Source: Minwuia thermotolerans
GTDB taxonomy: Bacteria > Pseudomonadota > Alphaproteobacteria > Minwuiales > Minwuiaceae
Assembly: GCA_021604565.1 (NCBI GenBank)
Contig: BQJF01000001.1
Coordinates: forward strand, 85,742-149,741
DNA: 64,000 nucleotides
Direction: 5' to 3'
Shown one piece after another: positions 16,993-24,956 of this stretch. The notes beneath the pieces are model-generated. The model searched no databases, had not been told where the DNA came from, and saw nothing but the letters and a program-made list of their open reading frames with translations. Position 1 is the stretch's first letter, and each line of letters opens with the position of its first letter. The position numbers were made by a program, and so were the translations under genes.

Positions 16993-17184
16993 GGTTTCCT
17001 GCCTGCGCGTCGGTAAATGAGGGTTGCGCGGGCGTACCATGTGATCTTCACCCGGACAAGCATCGCGCCGATTTACTTGACGTAAGGCATTTGTCGCAGC
17101 GATCAGCTCGTATAGACTAATGGCGAAGGCAGGCTGCTGATGCCGGAAACCTTCTGTCTGCTATCCTTGGTTGCATGATGCGTC

Positions 17185-19710
17185 GTGACCTGTTGCGTGG
17201 AGCAACATTTGAGACAGGGACTTCTCATACTGGTGCTGGTTCTGTTTGCTGGTGCGGCTCAGTCCCAGCGATCGGGGCCGGAGGCGTCGGCCCAACCCGA
17301 CAAGGCAGCCCCCGACTGGGTGCAACCGGTCGATGAGAGAGAAATGCGGCCCTATCCGGAAGATGGAGCCAGACCTTCCGAGAACCCTCCGTCTTTCCGA
17401 TGGCGACGCCGTGATTCCGGCGACGTCTACGAGGTCATCATCGATCTGGAAGACGGAGGCCAGATCCGGCGAATGGCAGCCACGAATGTGCTGGCCCTGA
17501 AGAAACCTCTGCCGGAGGGGCGGCATTCCTGGCAGGTCAGACGGTGGGCCGCCTTCGACAAGGCTGACGGCTGGTCCAGGAAGCGCACGTTCACGATTGT
17601 GCCCGGAACACCGGCACGCCTGATCCTGAGCCCGACCGAGGCCTTTGATTTTGCAGCGGGACGGGGACGGCCTCGGCTACTGCCGCCGGACCCGCAACGT
17701 TCGCTGACAATCGCCGACGCATACGTGGGATGGAAACGCGAATTCTTCGATGCGGTCGAGAAACGATTGTTCAGGGACAGACAGGCCTTACCGGCAACGG
17801 ACGGCAATCTCTCCGGGGTTGGTGCGACACAGATGACGCGGGAGGAACTGGTGGCCCTGAGGCGCGACATCCGCGCCTCGGTCAATCGGGTCATGCGCAC
17901 CATCTATGACGGGATGCTGGTCTGGATCGTCACGAAAGACATCTACAGGGGCGACCCGGGCCTGGAGGAGGCGGCTGAGGCCATGCGCTGGCTGGCCAGT
18001 CTGGATCCGCTGGGTACAACGTCGAACAGGGTTTCCGACCTGCTGAACCTGCGGATCGCCGTGACGCTGGCGACTGCCTACGACATCCTTCACGACAAAC
18101 TGGATCCCATCGACCGGATCAGGATCCTGTCGGTGATCGAAGACCGTATCCAGCAGACCTTCGACGCCTTTGTCGTGGATGAGAGCCGGGCGCTCGCGGC
18201 CTATCCATTCAATTCGCACGGCTTCCGTCATTCGCTCGGCATACTGGCCGTTTCCGCGATACTCGCGGGCGAAACACCGCGGGCACGATCATGGTTCAAT
18301 GCCACATATCCGCTGTTCACCGGTGTCGGCAATCCCTGGGGCGGGGACGATGGCGGCTATGCCAACGGGATCAATTACGGCACCTGGGACACCCTGCACA
18401 ATCTGGAGTATTGGGACGCCCTGCGGAATATCACGGGTATCGACTATTTCGGTTCGGGCTGGGCGCGCCAGGCAAGCATGTTCCTTCAGTACATCATCCC
18501 CCCGGGCACGCCGAGCAGCGGCTTTGGTGATGGCGCGGAGGACTTCAAACCGCTTGTCTGGTCCGAGACCATCCGGATGCTGTTCGAACGGACGCGCGTA
18601 CCCGAAGCCGGACATCTCTATGTGGAATGGGCGGAATTCCTGAGTGGAAACAGGAGCGACCTGCCTGAACTGGAAGATGAGTTCGCGAGCTGGACATTCC
18701 TGCTGGGTGCGGGTGCGCCCCCGGCCGCAATCGATACGACTGCCGAAGTGGTGAAGAACCTGCCCGACTCTGCGATCTTTCCATCGATCGGCTGGGCGGC
18801 GATGCACAGTGACCTTGCCGATGTGGACCGGTTCTCGATCCTGTTCAAGTCAAGCCCCTATGGCTCCTTCAGTCACAGCCACGCAGACCAGAACAGCTTC
18901 ATCATCAACGGGCGTCGACAGAGAATAGCCATCGATTCAGGCTACTATGACACATACAAGTCCCGCCACCATCTGGCCTGGACCACAGAAACGGTCGCCC
19001 ACAACGCCATTACCTTCGACGGCGGCAAGGGACAGCCCTGGAACAGCCTCGATGCCCAGGGCCGACTTGAAAGCTTCATCAATTGTCCCGGATATGACGC
19101 GGTAACCGGAGATGCGACGCAGGCCTACGCAGGTGAATTGCTGGAGGCAAGACGGACACTGCTCTACCTGCGGCCGGACCAGTTGCTGGTTCATGATCGT
19201 CTGCGCTCCACCGAGCCACGACAGTTCGAGTGGAACATCCATGCCCTCGCCCGCATGGAATTCGAAGGCCACAAGGGGATCAGCCTGCGGACATCGGACG
19301 CCAGTGTCTGCGTGCGACAGATCCATGGCCCGGAAACGGTCTTCAGCCAGAGCGACACCTTTCCCATCGAACCGAGCCGGGAGCTTCAACCCGATTGGCA
19401 GCCTCAATGGCATGGCCAGTTCCGCACCAGGCAGAAGCAGGAGAACATGGATTGGCTGTTCCTCGTCTCCTTCGACTGCAATGGCGGGACCGCAACGCAG
19501 GTGACACGGCTGGAGTCGGGGGCCCTGCAACTCGGCATCGACGGCAGGCGAGTCACGATTGGTGCCGGAAGGACCAGCGTGATGGGCGCTGACGCAGCAT
19601 CATGCCGCATCCCTCCGCCTGGTCGCCCCCTGGTCGCGGCGGCAGGGCAGATGCCGAAACCGCAGGATGCAGAGGCGCTCCGTGCAGTGAGGTTGAGGCT
19701 TGGCAGATGA
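17185..19710 (+). CDS. Heparinase II/III-family protein with DUF4962-like N-terminal part (putative polysaccharide lyase), exported
   Basis: Up to 841 residues. A hydrophobic segment (LRQGLLILVLVLFAGAAQSQ) near the start is a probable signal peptide. Residues about 45-130 resemble a fibronectin-like DUF4962 domain (NPPSFRWRR, YEVIID, SWQVRRW). A long alpha-toroid follows, with a tyrosine/histidine-rich part (FNSHGFRHSLG, GGYANGINYGTWD). A beta-sandwich then begins near FKSSPYGSFSHSHADQNSFIINGRRQRIAIDSGYY, as in heparinase II/III lyases. These enzymes eliminate uronic-acid-containing polysaccharides. The GTG at 17185 is the longest start; TTG 17209 has the better ribosome site (GGAG 6 bases before). 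Its stop overlaps the next start (ATGA). Confidence 0.8.
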   Translation: MTCCVEQHLRQGLLILVLVLFAGAAQSQRSGPEASAQPDKAAPDWVQPVDEREMRPYPEDGARPSENPPSFRWRRRDSGDVYEVIIDLEDGGQIRRMAATNVLALKKPLPEGRHSWQVRRWAAFDKADGWSRKRTFTIVPGTPARLILSPTEAFDFAAGRGRPRLLPPDPQRSLTIADAYVGWKREFFDAVEKRLFRDRQALPATDGNLSGVGATQMTREELVALRRDIRASVNRVMRTIYDGMLVWIVTKDIYRGDPGLEEAAEAMRWLASLDPLGTTSNRVSDLLNLRIAVTLATAYDILHDKLDPIDRIRILSVIEDRIQQTFDAFVVDESRALAAYPFNSHGFRHSLGILAVSAILAGETPRARSWFNATYPLFTGVGNPWGGDDGGYANGINYGTWDTLHNLEYWDALRNITGIDYFGSGWARQASMFLQYIIPPGTPSSGFGDGAEDFKPLVWSETIRMLFERTRVPEAGHLYVEWAEFLSGNRSDLPELEDEFASWTFLLGAGAPPAAIDTTAEVVKNLPDSAIFPSIGWAAMHSDLADVDRFSILFKSSPYGSFSHSHADQNSFIINGRRQRIAIDSGYYDTYKSRHHLAWTTETVAHNAITFDGGKGQPWNSLDAQGRLESFINCPGYDAVTGDATQAYAGELLEARRTLLYLRPDQLLVHDRLRSTEPRQFEWNIHALARMEFEGHKGISLRTSDASVCVRQIHGPETVFSQSDTFPIEPSRELQPDWQPQWHGQFRTRQKQENMDWLFLVSFDCNGGTATQVTRLESGALQLGIDGRRVTIGAGRTSVMGADAASCRIPPPGRPLVAAAGQMPKPQDAEALRAVRLRLGR

Positions 19711-20684
19711 AACCGATCCGGTTGGCACTCACACTGGCGCTCACGGCATTCCTGGTCCACGTTCCAGGCGCACGTGCCGATGACGGAAGCTTTCGCGTCC
19801 GCATCGCGACCGGCAGCCTGACCGGCGTCTACTACAGTGCCGGCAATGCGGTCTGCAGGGTTCTGGAGAGGCGGTTCGGAGGCAGAGTCGACTGCAAGGT
19901 TGTGGAGACAGGCGGTACGGGCACCAATATCCCGATGCTGTCGGAAGGGCGGGTTGAGTTTGCCATCGCGCAGGCAGATATCCTGCTCGCATCCACGTCT
20001 TCGGGCAGGACGGAGACCATCGCGGAAGCAAACGGCATCAGGGCGATTGCCGCACTCTATCCGGAAGTGTTCCAGGTCGTGGCGCGTCGCGAACTCGGTC
20101 TGGAGCGTGCCGGGAAACTGGTCGATTACCGGACAAACCTGGGCATGCCTGATTCCGGCACACGCAAGACGATCGACGGACTGTTGCGCGCCCTCGACAT
20201 GTCACTGGATGAATTCAGGTATCCGATGGAAATCCCCGGTTCACGCGATCTTGATGCCTTCTGCAACCGGGAGATCGACGCCTTCGCCTTCGTCTCGGGT
20301 GTCCCGAACGGCAAGGTCGCCCTGGCACTGCAGCAATGCGGCGGTGCCATTGTCGGCTTCGTTCGACAGGTCAACGCAGGCTATGTCCGGACGACACCCG
20401 GCGTGGAGTTCTATCGGTTCCGAAAGAGCAGCTACCCCGGCATGGTCAGAACGGTCGATACCTTTGCGGTCCCGGCATTGCTGGTGACCCGGCAGGACAT
20501 GGAGGGGAGCGACGTCAGGCGCATCCTCGGTGCGCTGCTGGACGACATTGCCTACCTGAGCAAGCTGCATCCCGCCTGGTCCGAGATATCCACGGTCAGC
20601 ATGGCCCGAGACATCGAACCGGCCCTGATGCACGACGGCGCAAAAGCCGAGTATCTGGCCCGGCGGATCCTGCCCTTCAGGTAA
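19707..20684 (+). CDS. TAXI-family TRAP transporter solute-binding protein
   Basis: A 325-residue periplasmic binding protein. The signal peptide is clear (MKPIRLALTLALTAFLVHVPGARA). The mature part has the family signature FRVRIATGSLTGVYYSAGNAVCRVLERR, then CKVVETGGTGTNIPMLSEGRVEFAIAQADILL, and matches TAXI proteins in order and length. These deliver a small solute, glutamate-like or unknown, to a fused TRAP permease. The start ATG overlaps the stop of the heparinase-like gene, so the two are translationally coupled. No permease gene is adjacent; the fused permease at 1-626 is far away and in another operon. It may serve a distant permease or act as a sensor protein. Confidence 0.88.
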   Translation: MKPIRLALTLALTAFLVHVPGARADDGSFRVRIATGSLTGVYYSAGNAVCRVLERRFGGRVDCKVVETGGTGTNIPMLSEGRVEFAIAQADILLASTSSGRTETIAEANGIRAIAALYPEVFQVVARRELGLERAGKLVDYRTNLGMPDSGTRKTIDGLLRALDMSLDEFRYPMEIPGSRDLDAFCNREIDAFAFVSGVPNGKVALALQQCGGAIVGFVRQVNAGYVRTTPGVEFYRFRKSSYPGMVRTVDTFAVPALLVTRQDMEGSDVRRILGALLDDIAYLSKLHPAWSEISTVSMARDIEPALMHDGAKAEYLARRILPFR

Positions 20685-20712
20685 CTGCGGTGCGCCGACG
20701 CGATACTGACAA

Positions 20713-21564
20713 TCAGGTCTCCAGGCGGTAGGCGTCGCCGTCGCGTTTCAGGTGCCCGGCGGTGACACCGGCGAAGTGGGTGCCGATGATCAGCACCGGC
20801 TGGTCTGCCAGTTCGTCGAACACCCGGTCGCGGGTCGCCTTCGATTCCGTCGGGTCGTAATCGACGGTCGCGCACCATTCGGTATGGGCCATCTGGCAGG
20901 GATGATGAACGAAGTCGCCGGTGATCATCGCCTTCTCGCCCTTCGACTCGATCATGACCGAAACATGGCCCGGCGTGTGCCCGTGGGTCGGTTTCAGGGA
21001 CACCTCCGGGCAGATCTGATGCGTAGTGGTGACGAAGTCGACCAGCCCGGCGTCGAACACCGGCTGTACGGAATCATCGAAGATCACGCGGCTCTCCTCG
21101 TCCGTGTCCTGGTCCCGCCAGTAGTCGAACTCCGGTGTGGCCATCAGGTAGCGGGCATTGGCGAAGGTCGGCACCCACTTGCCGTCCACCAGCATGGTGT
21201 TCCAGCCGACATGATCGACATGCAGATGCGTGCACATGACGGTGTCGATGCTCTCGACCGGGTAACCTGCGGCGGCCATGTCCTCCAGAAAGGGCTTCTG
21301 CAGGTTGGTCCAGTTGGGATTGGCGCGCTGCTTGTCGTTGCCGATGCAGGTATCGACGACGATCCGCCGATCCGGCGTCTCGATCACCAGCGCATGGATC
21401 GACATGATCAGCCGCCCCTCCGGCGTCATGAAATGCGGCTGCAGCCATTCGAGGGGCAGGCAGGCCTCCTTGGTGGCCTGCGGCAGGATGAAACGGGTTC
21501 CGCCCGCGACCTCCATCTCCACCACCTTCGTCACCTTCACGTCACCGATTTGCCAGCTCTGCAT
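20713..21564 (-). CDS. MBL-fold metallo-hydrolase
   Basis: A 283-residue metallo-beta-lactamase-fold hydrolase of the lactonase/quorum-quenching-like group. The zinc motif THLHVDHVGWN lies at residues 112-118 for its HxHxDH core. Further ligands are in LKPTHGHTPGHVSVMI, ITGDFVHHP and GTHFAG. The sequence MQSWQIGDVKVTKVVEMEVAG at the start and PQATKEACLPLEWLQPHFMTPEGRLIMSIHALVIET fit a common alphaproteobacterial subfamily of unknown substrate. ATG 21564 has GGGGAGGGCGGGAAC upstream. The gene converges with the TAXI gene (28-base gap) and is alone on its strand. Lactone, thioester or organophosphate hydrolysis are all possible. Confidence 0.85.
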   Translation of the reverse strand: MQSWQIGDVKVTKVVEMEVAGGTRFILPQATKEACLPLEWLQPHFMTPEGRLIMSIHALVIETPDRRIVVDTCIGNDKQRANPNWTNLQKPFLEDMAAAGYPVESIDTVMCTHLHVDHVGWNTMLVDGKWVPTFANARYLMATPEFDYWRDQDTDEESRVIFDDSVQPVFDAGLVDFVTTTHQICPEVSLKPTHGHTPGHVSVMIESKGEKAMITGDFVHHPCQMAHTEWCATVDYDPTESKATRDRVFDELADQPVLIIGTHFAGVTAGHLKRDGDAYRLET

Positions 21565-21654
21565 GTTCCCGCCCTCCCCGACGATGAAAATTCCCGCGCT
21601 GCCGCGCGTCGCCCCGTGACATTGGCAGTTTTTTCCGGTAGTCGAAAGCACCAA

Positions 21655-21730
21655 GCCGACGTGGCTCAATTGGTAGAGCAACCGCCTTGTAAGCGGTAGG
21701 TTGGGGGTTCAAGTCCCTCCGTCGGCACCA
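21655..21730 (+). tRNA. tRNA-Thr (anticodon TGT)
   Basis: A complete 76-base cloverleaf with encoded CCA. The acceptor stem GCCGACG (21655-21661) pairs with CGTCGGC (21720-21726), then discriminator A and CCA. The D-arm carries GGCTCAATTGGTAGAGC, the anticodon stem is ACCGC/GCGGT around the loop CTTGTAA (anticodon TGT at 21688-21690), and the T-arm includes GGTTCAAGTCC. It would read ACA threonine codons. It is a single tRNA, with no partner nearby. Confidence 0.96.
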
Positions 21731-21752
21731 TCCCCCCGAATGGACACAATGA

Positions 21753-22589
21753 TCAGGCGGCAACCTCGACCTGAGTCGGTGGCTGTTCAGCCGTCAGACC
21801 ATCGAACGGCTGCTTGCAGGTCGCGACGAAACCGTCGATGTCCAGGGCGTTCATGCCGGGTTCCAGCGGGAACTCCAGCACCTCCGTCACCCGTGCCAGG
21901 CCGAAGAAGACATAGGCGGCGACCGCCACGATGACGGGCGCGAACCAGCCTGCAATGTCGATGGTGGCGAAGGGCAGCAGCAGGCAGAACAGGGTGCAGG
22001 TCCGCTTCACCAGCAACGAATAGACAAACGGCAGCGGCGTGTTCTGCAACCGCTGCAATCCGGCCTTTGCATGCTCCAGTTGATGCAGACGGTCGGAGAA
22101 GGCGCGCAGGCCGAATTCGGAAAGCTGCTGGCGTTGCGCGCAGTGATGCAGATACGCCGCGCAACTGCCCAGTGCGGGGCGATGCGACGGCAAGGGCTCA
22201 CGCCCGATCGCGGCGATCTCGTCGATGAAACCGTGCACATGGGCCTGAACCGCCATGCGGTCGTCTGCAGACGCAAGAAACAGGGTCGTGTCCCGGTCGA
22301 TGCTGCGCACCTGTCCGATGACGCTGCCCCAGACCTTCCGCGCCTCCCACCAGCGCTCGTAGGCCGCGAAGTTGCGGAAGCCCAGGAACAGCGAGAGGGC
22401 GACGCCAAAGATCGCGAAGGGTGCGAAGCTGGTCTGCGGGACGCTCACCCCCGTGCCACTGGCTGCCACCAGGGCGGCGGTCAATGCCGCGAAACCGATG
22501 ATGTAGGGCAGTACGGCAGGGACGACCGAACCGCGCAGGGCGACCAGTTGGTAGAAGAACGATGGATTGCGGCGCAGTGGCGTGGACAA
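21753..22589 (-). CDS. Bestrophin-family (UPF0187) membrane channel protein
   Basis: About 278 residues from the proposed TTG start. Typical bestrophin features appear: RRNPSFFYQLVALRGSVVPAVLPYIIGFAALTAAL; SFAPFAIFGVALSLFLGFRNFAAYERWWEARKVWGSVIGQVR; and the C-terminal segment VKRTCTLFCLLLPFATIDIAGWFAPVIVAVAAYVFFGLARVTEVLEFPLEPGMNALDID. Bacterial members form pentameric ion channels in the inner membrane. TTG 22589 is preferred because GGAGGTCGGGGCC precedes it; the frame opens at a TTG (22646) that overlaps the boxR stop. It is directly downstream of boxR on the same strand and probably shares its transcript. Confidence 0.85.
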   Translation of the reverse strand: MSTPLRRNPSFFYQLVALRGSVVPAVLPYIIGFAALTAALVAASGTGVSVPQTSFAPFAIFGVALSLFLGFRNFAAYERWWEARKVWGSVIGQVRSIDRDTTLFLASADDRMAVQAHVHGFIDEIAAIGREPLPSHRPALGSCAAYLHHCAQRQQLSEFGLRAFSDRLHQLEHAKAGLQRLQNTPLPFVYSLLVKRTCTLFCLLLPFATIDIAGWFAPVIVAVAAYVFFGLARVTEVLEFPLEPGMNALDIDGFVATCKQPFDGLTAEQPPTQVEVAA

Positions 22590-22642
22590 GGCCCCGACCT
22601 CCGGAACAGTACGGTTGATGTGGGTAGGCGGCGAGCCGGGCC

Positions 22643-23560
22643 TCAATCGAGGAAGCCACGCTCCGCGATGAGTGTGAGCAGGTGTTTCAGCGAGGTCTCG
22701 CGCGTCTGGCCGCTGGTGTCCAGCCGGGCCTGTGCCCGGTCGTAGAGCATCTCCCGGCTCGTCAGCAGCGAACGGAGCTGGGTCATGGCCTCCGGGTTGC
22801 CAGCCATCGGGCGTTCGTCGCCCTGCGCCCTGACCCGCTGCATGTGTTCGTCGGGCGCGGCCTTCAGCCAGATGGTGTGGAAGCGGGTCAGCAGGGTCTG
22901 ATAGGTGCGCGGCTCCGCCACGATGCCCCCCGCGACAGCCAGGATCATCCGGTCATGGGTGGCGATGATGCGCTCCAGCGCCTCAGCCTCCAGCGTGCGG
23001 TAACCTTCGGGACCATAGAGCCCCATGATCTCGGCGATCTCCATGCCGCCATGGGCCTCGATCTCGCGGTTCAGTTCGACAAATGGCAGATCCAGCGCGG
23101 CGCCCGCCATCCGGCCGAGCGTTGACTTGCCCGCACCACGCAGGCCGATCAGGCAGATGCGGTTGGCGCGCCGGGATGCTTCCGGTTCCGGATCGAGCGC
23201 CCGCAGCACCGCCTCCTGCGTGTTGCGGTCGGCAGAGCGAAACAGGTCCGCGACCCGCAGCGCCTCCGAACTCCAGGGATCATCCTCCCCAACCAGCCAT
23301 TCGATGCGATGGTCCAGAGCCAGGGCAACGCGTTTCAGCAGACCGATTGAGATGTTGCCGGCACCGCTTTCAAGCTGGGCCAGGTAACGCGGCGAGACAC
23401 CGGAAATCTCCGACAGCACGCGGCGGGGAATGCCCTTGCGCTCCCGCGCCTTCCTGACACGCTCCCCCACCTGCAGCATCAGATCGGCGACAGCACGATC
23501 CGGGGAGGCCGCATCATCGACCTGTGTCACCTCTCCGCTGAAGGTCGCGATTTCCGCCAT
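22643..23560 (-). CDS. boxR: BoxR: benzoyl-CoA-responsive HTH/shikimate-kinase-like transcriptional regulator
   Basis: A 305-residue two-domain regulator. Residues about 29-92 form an XRE-type helix-turn-helix (VGERVRKARERKGIPRRVLSEISGVSPRYLAQLESGAGNISIGLLKRVALAL). Residues 133-300 resemble shikimate kinase, with the P-loop GLRGAGKST at 139-147 and AVAGGIVAEP. In the BoxR/BzdR family the kinase-like domain senses benzoyl-CoA and relieves repression of aromatic degradation genes. It is the last regulator-type gene after boxCBA on the same strand, with its own upstream TGCA-N6-TGCA element (23574-23587) that suggests autoregulation. A bestrophin gene follows. The call is strong given both domains and the neighbours. 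Confidence 0.95.
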   Translation of the reverse strand: MAEIATFSGEVTQVDDAASPDRAVADLMLQVGERVRKARERKGIPRRVLSEISGVSPRYLAQLESGAGNISIGLLKRVALALDHRIEWLVGEDDPWSSEALRVADLFRSADRNTQEAVLRALDPEPEASRRANRICLIGLRGAGKSTLGRMAGAALDLPFVELNREIEAHGGMEIAEIMGLYGPEGYRTLEAEALERIIATHDRMILAVAGGIVAEPRTYQTLLTRFHTIWLKAAPDEHMQRVRAQGDERPMAGNPEAMTQLRSLLTSREMLYDRAQARLDTSGQTRETSLKHLLTLIAERGFLD

Positions 23561-23572
23561 GCCGACTCACCC

Positions 23573-23624
23573 TTGCAATATAATGCAACAAACTAGCCCG
23601 GGTTCCGCCGAATGCAATGATGCA
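23573..23624 (-). promoter_or_regulatory. Candidate BoxR operators upstream of boxR
   Basis: Two palindromic elements sit before boxR. TTGCA-ATATAA-TGCAA (23573-23588) contains an exact TGCA-N6-TGCA and covers TATATT, a possible -10 box, about 15 bases before the boxR start codon. A second pair, TGCA-ATGA-TGCA (23613-23624), lies upstream. The same N6 spacing recurs at the other promoters of this block, so these are likely BoxR-binding sites. No good -35 box is visible. Confidence 0.6.
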
Positions 23625-23679
23625 GATCAATCGGCGTGGTGAACCGCCCTCTTGCCGCCCCGGTCGTCGTGCCCGGACC

Positions 23680-24867
23680 TCAGTAGGTCTCGACGTGGTA
23701 GCGGCCCGCTTCCCGCATGGCGTCACGCATGGAAAGCCACTGTTCGCCAATGCTCTCGGCTATGCTCACGAAGGCCTTCTCCACGCCTTCCTCCATGCCC
23801 CGCAGTCCGCAGATGTAGATGTGGGTATTCGGATCGACCAGCAGGTCGGCCACCTTCTCCTGCTCTGCCAGCAGCCGGTCCTGCACGTACTCCTTCGGCT
23901 GACCTTCGAGGCGGCTGTAGACCAGATGCTGTCCCAGCAGGGTTGACGGCACCTTCTTCAGCGGCCCGAAATAGGGCAGTGCCTTCGGTGATCGCGCACC
24001 GAAGAACATGGTCATGGCGCCGGAGTTGCCTGCCATGGCCCTCTGGCGACGCATCGTGAAGGCCCGCATGGGGGCGGAGCCGGTGCCGGTGCAGATCAGC
24101 AGCAGCCGCGCCTTGGGGTCATCCGGCATCAGGAAGGTCGCGCCGAACGGGCCGGTGACGCGCACCTCGTCCCCCTGCGCCAGGTCGCAGACATAGTTCG
24201 AACAGAGGCCCTGATCCTCCCGCTTCACGGTCAGGGACAGATTGTTGTAGTTGGCCCTCTCTCCGTCGCGCGGGCTGGAAACGGAATAGAGTCGCGGCAG
24301 GTGCGGGTTGCCGTTTTCGTCCTCGCCCGGTGGAATGATGCCGATGGACTGCCCCTCCAGCACCGGGAAGGTCTGCCCGGCGAAGTCGAGGATGATGTGG
24401 CGGACGTCGTGCGACGGATCGTCGGTCAGGCGATAGTTGCCCTGCACCTTGGCCACGGCGGGCTTGCCCAGGTTGTACATGTTGATCGTCGGCTTCTGCG
24501 CCGAGGCCGGGGCCTTCGCCTTGCCACCGGCGCCCTTGTGCGCCTCCGCCAGCAGGGCGGCCATGGCGTCGTCCAGTGCCTCGACGCTGGTACTTGCTTC
24601 GTCCGCGCCCAGTTCCGCCTGCTCCGGCAGTTCGGTGAATTCATACTGGTCGGAAAGTGAATAGGGCTCCCGCACCACGCGCCATTCATCGATGGAGCCG
24701 GTCGGGCAGACCGGGATGCAGTCCATGCAGAAGTTGCATATCTCGGCATTCACCACGACGTTGTTGTCGTCATGCTCGATGGCCCCGATGGGACAGGTCA
24801 TCTCGCAGGTGTAGCAGCGGATGCAGATTTCCGGGTCGATCAGATGCTGTTTCAGCGGCTTGTTCAT
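23680..24867 (-). CDS. boxA: BoxA: reductase component of benzoyl-CoA 2,3-epoxidase
   Basis: A 395-residue iron-sulfur flavoprotein that passes electrons from NADPH to the diiron epoxidase BoxB. The N-terminus carries two [4Fe-4S] motifs: Cys15, 18, 21, 25 (CIRCYTCEMTCP) and Cys44, 47, 50, 54 (CNFCMDCIPVCP). An alanine-rich linker (about 85-125) leads to a ferredoxin-NADP reductase part with RLYSVSSPRDGE for FAD binding, LLLICTGTGSAPMRAF for NADPH, and a C-terminal aromatic residue (VETY). AGGTGACACG precedes ATG 24867, so the longer frame to 24960 is not used. It follows boxB by 89 bases in the order boxC-boxB-boxA-boxR. Confidence 0.97.
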   Translation of the reverse strand: MNKPLKQHLIDPEICIRCYTCEMTCPIGAIEHDDNNVVVNAEICNFCMDCIPVCPTGSIDEWRVVREPYSLSDQYEFTELPEQAELGADEASTSVEALDDAMAALLAEAHKGAGGKAKAPASAQKPTINMYNLGKPAVAKVQGNYRLTDDPSHDVRHIILDFAGQTFPVLEGQSIGIIPPGEDENGNPHLPRLYSVSSPRDGERANYNNLSLTVKREDQGLCSNYVCDLAQGDEVRVTGPFGATFLMPDDPKARLLLICTGTGSAPMRAFTMRRQRAMAGNSGAMTMFFGARSPKALPYFGPLKKVPSTLLGQHLVYSRLEGQPKEYVQDRLLAEQEKVADLLVDPNTHIYICGLRGMEEGVEKAFVSIAESIGEQWLSMRDAMREAGRYHVETY

Positions 24868-24956
24868 CGTGTCACCTCGCTTCCCTGATCGACATCGTTT
24901 CGGATCGGTTCCGGCTTCGGACGCAGGGAGCGGACCATGCCCCTCCCCGCCCTGCA

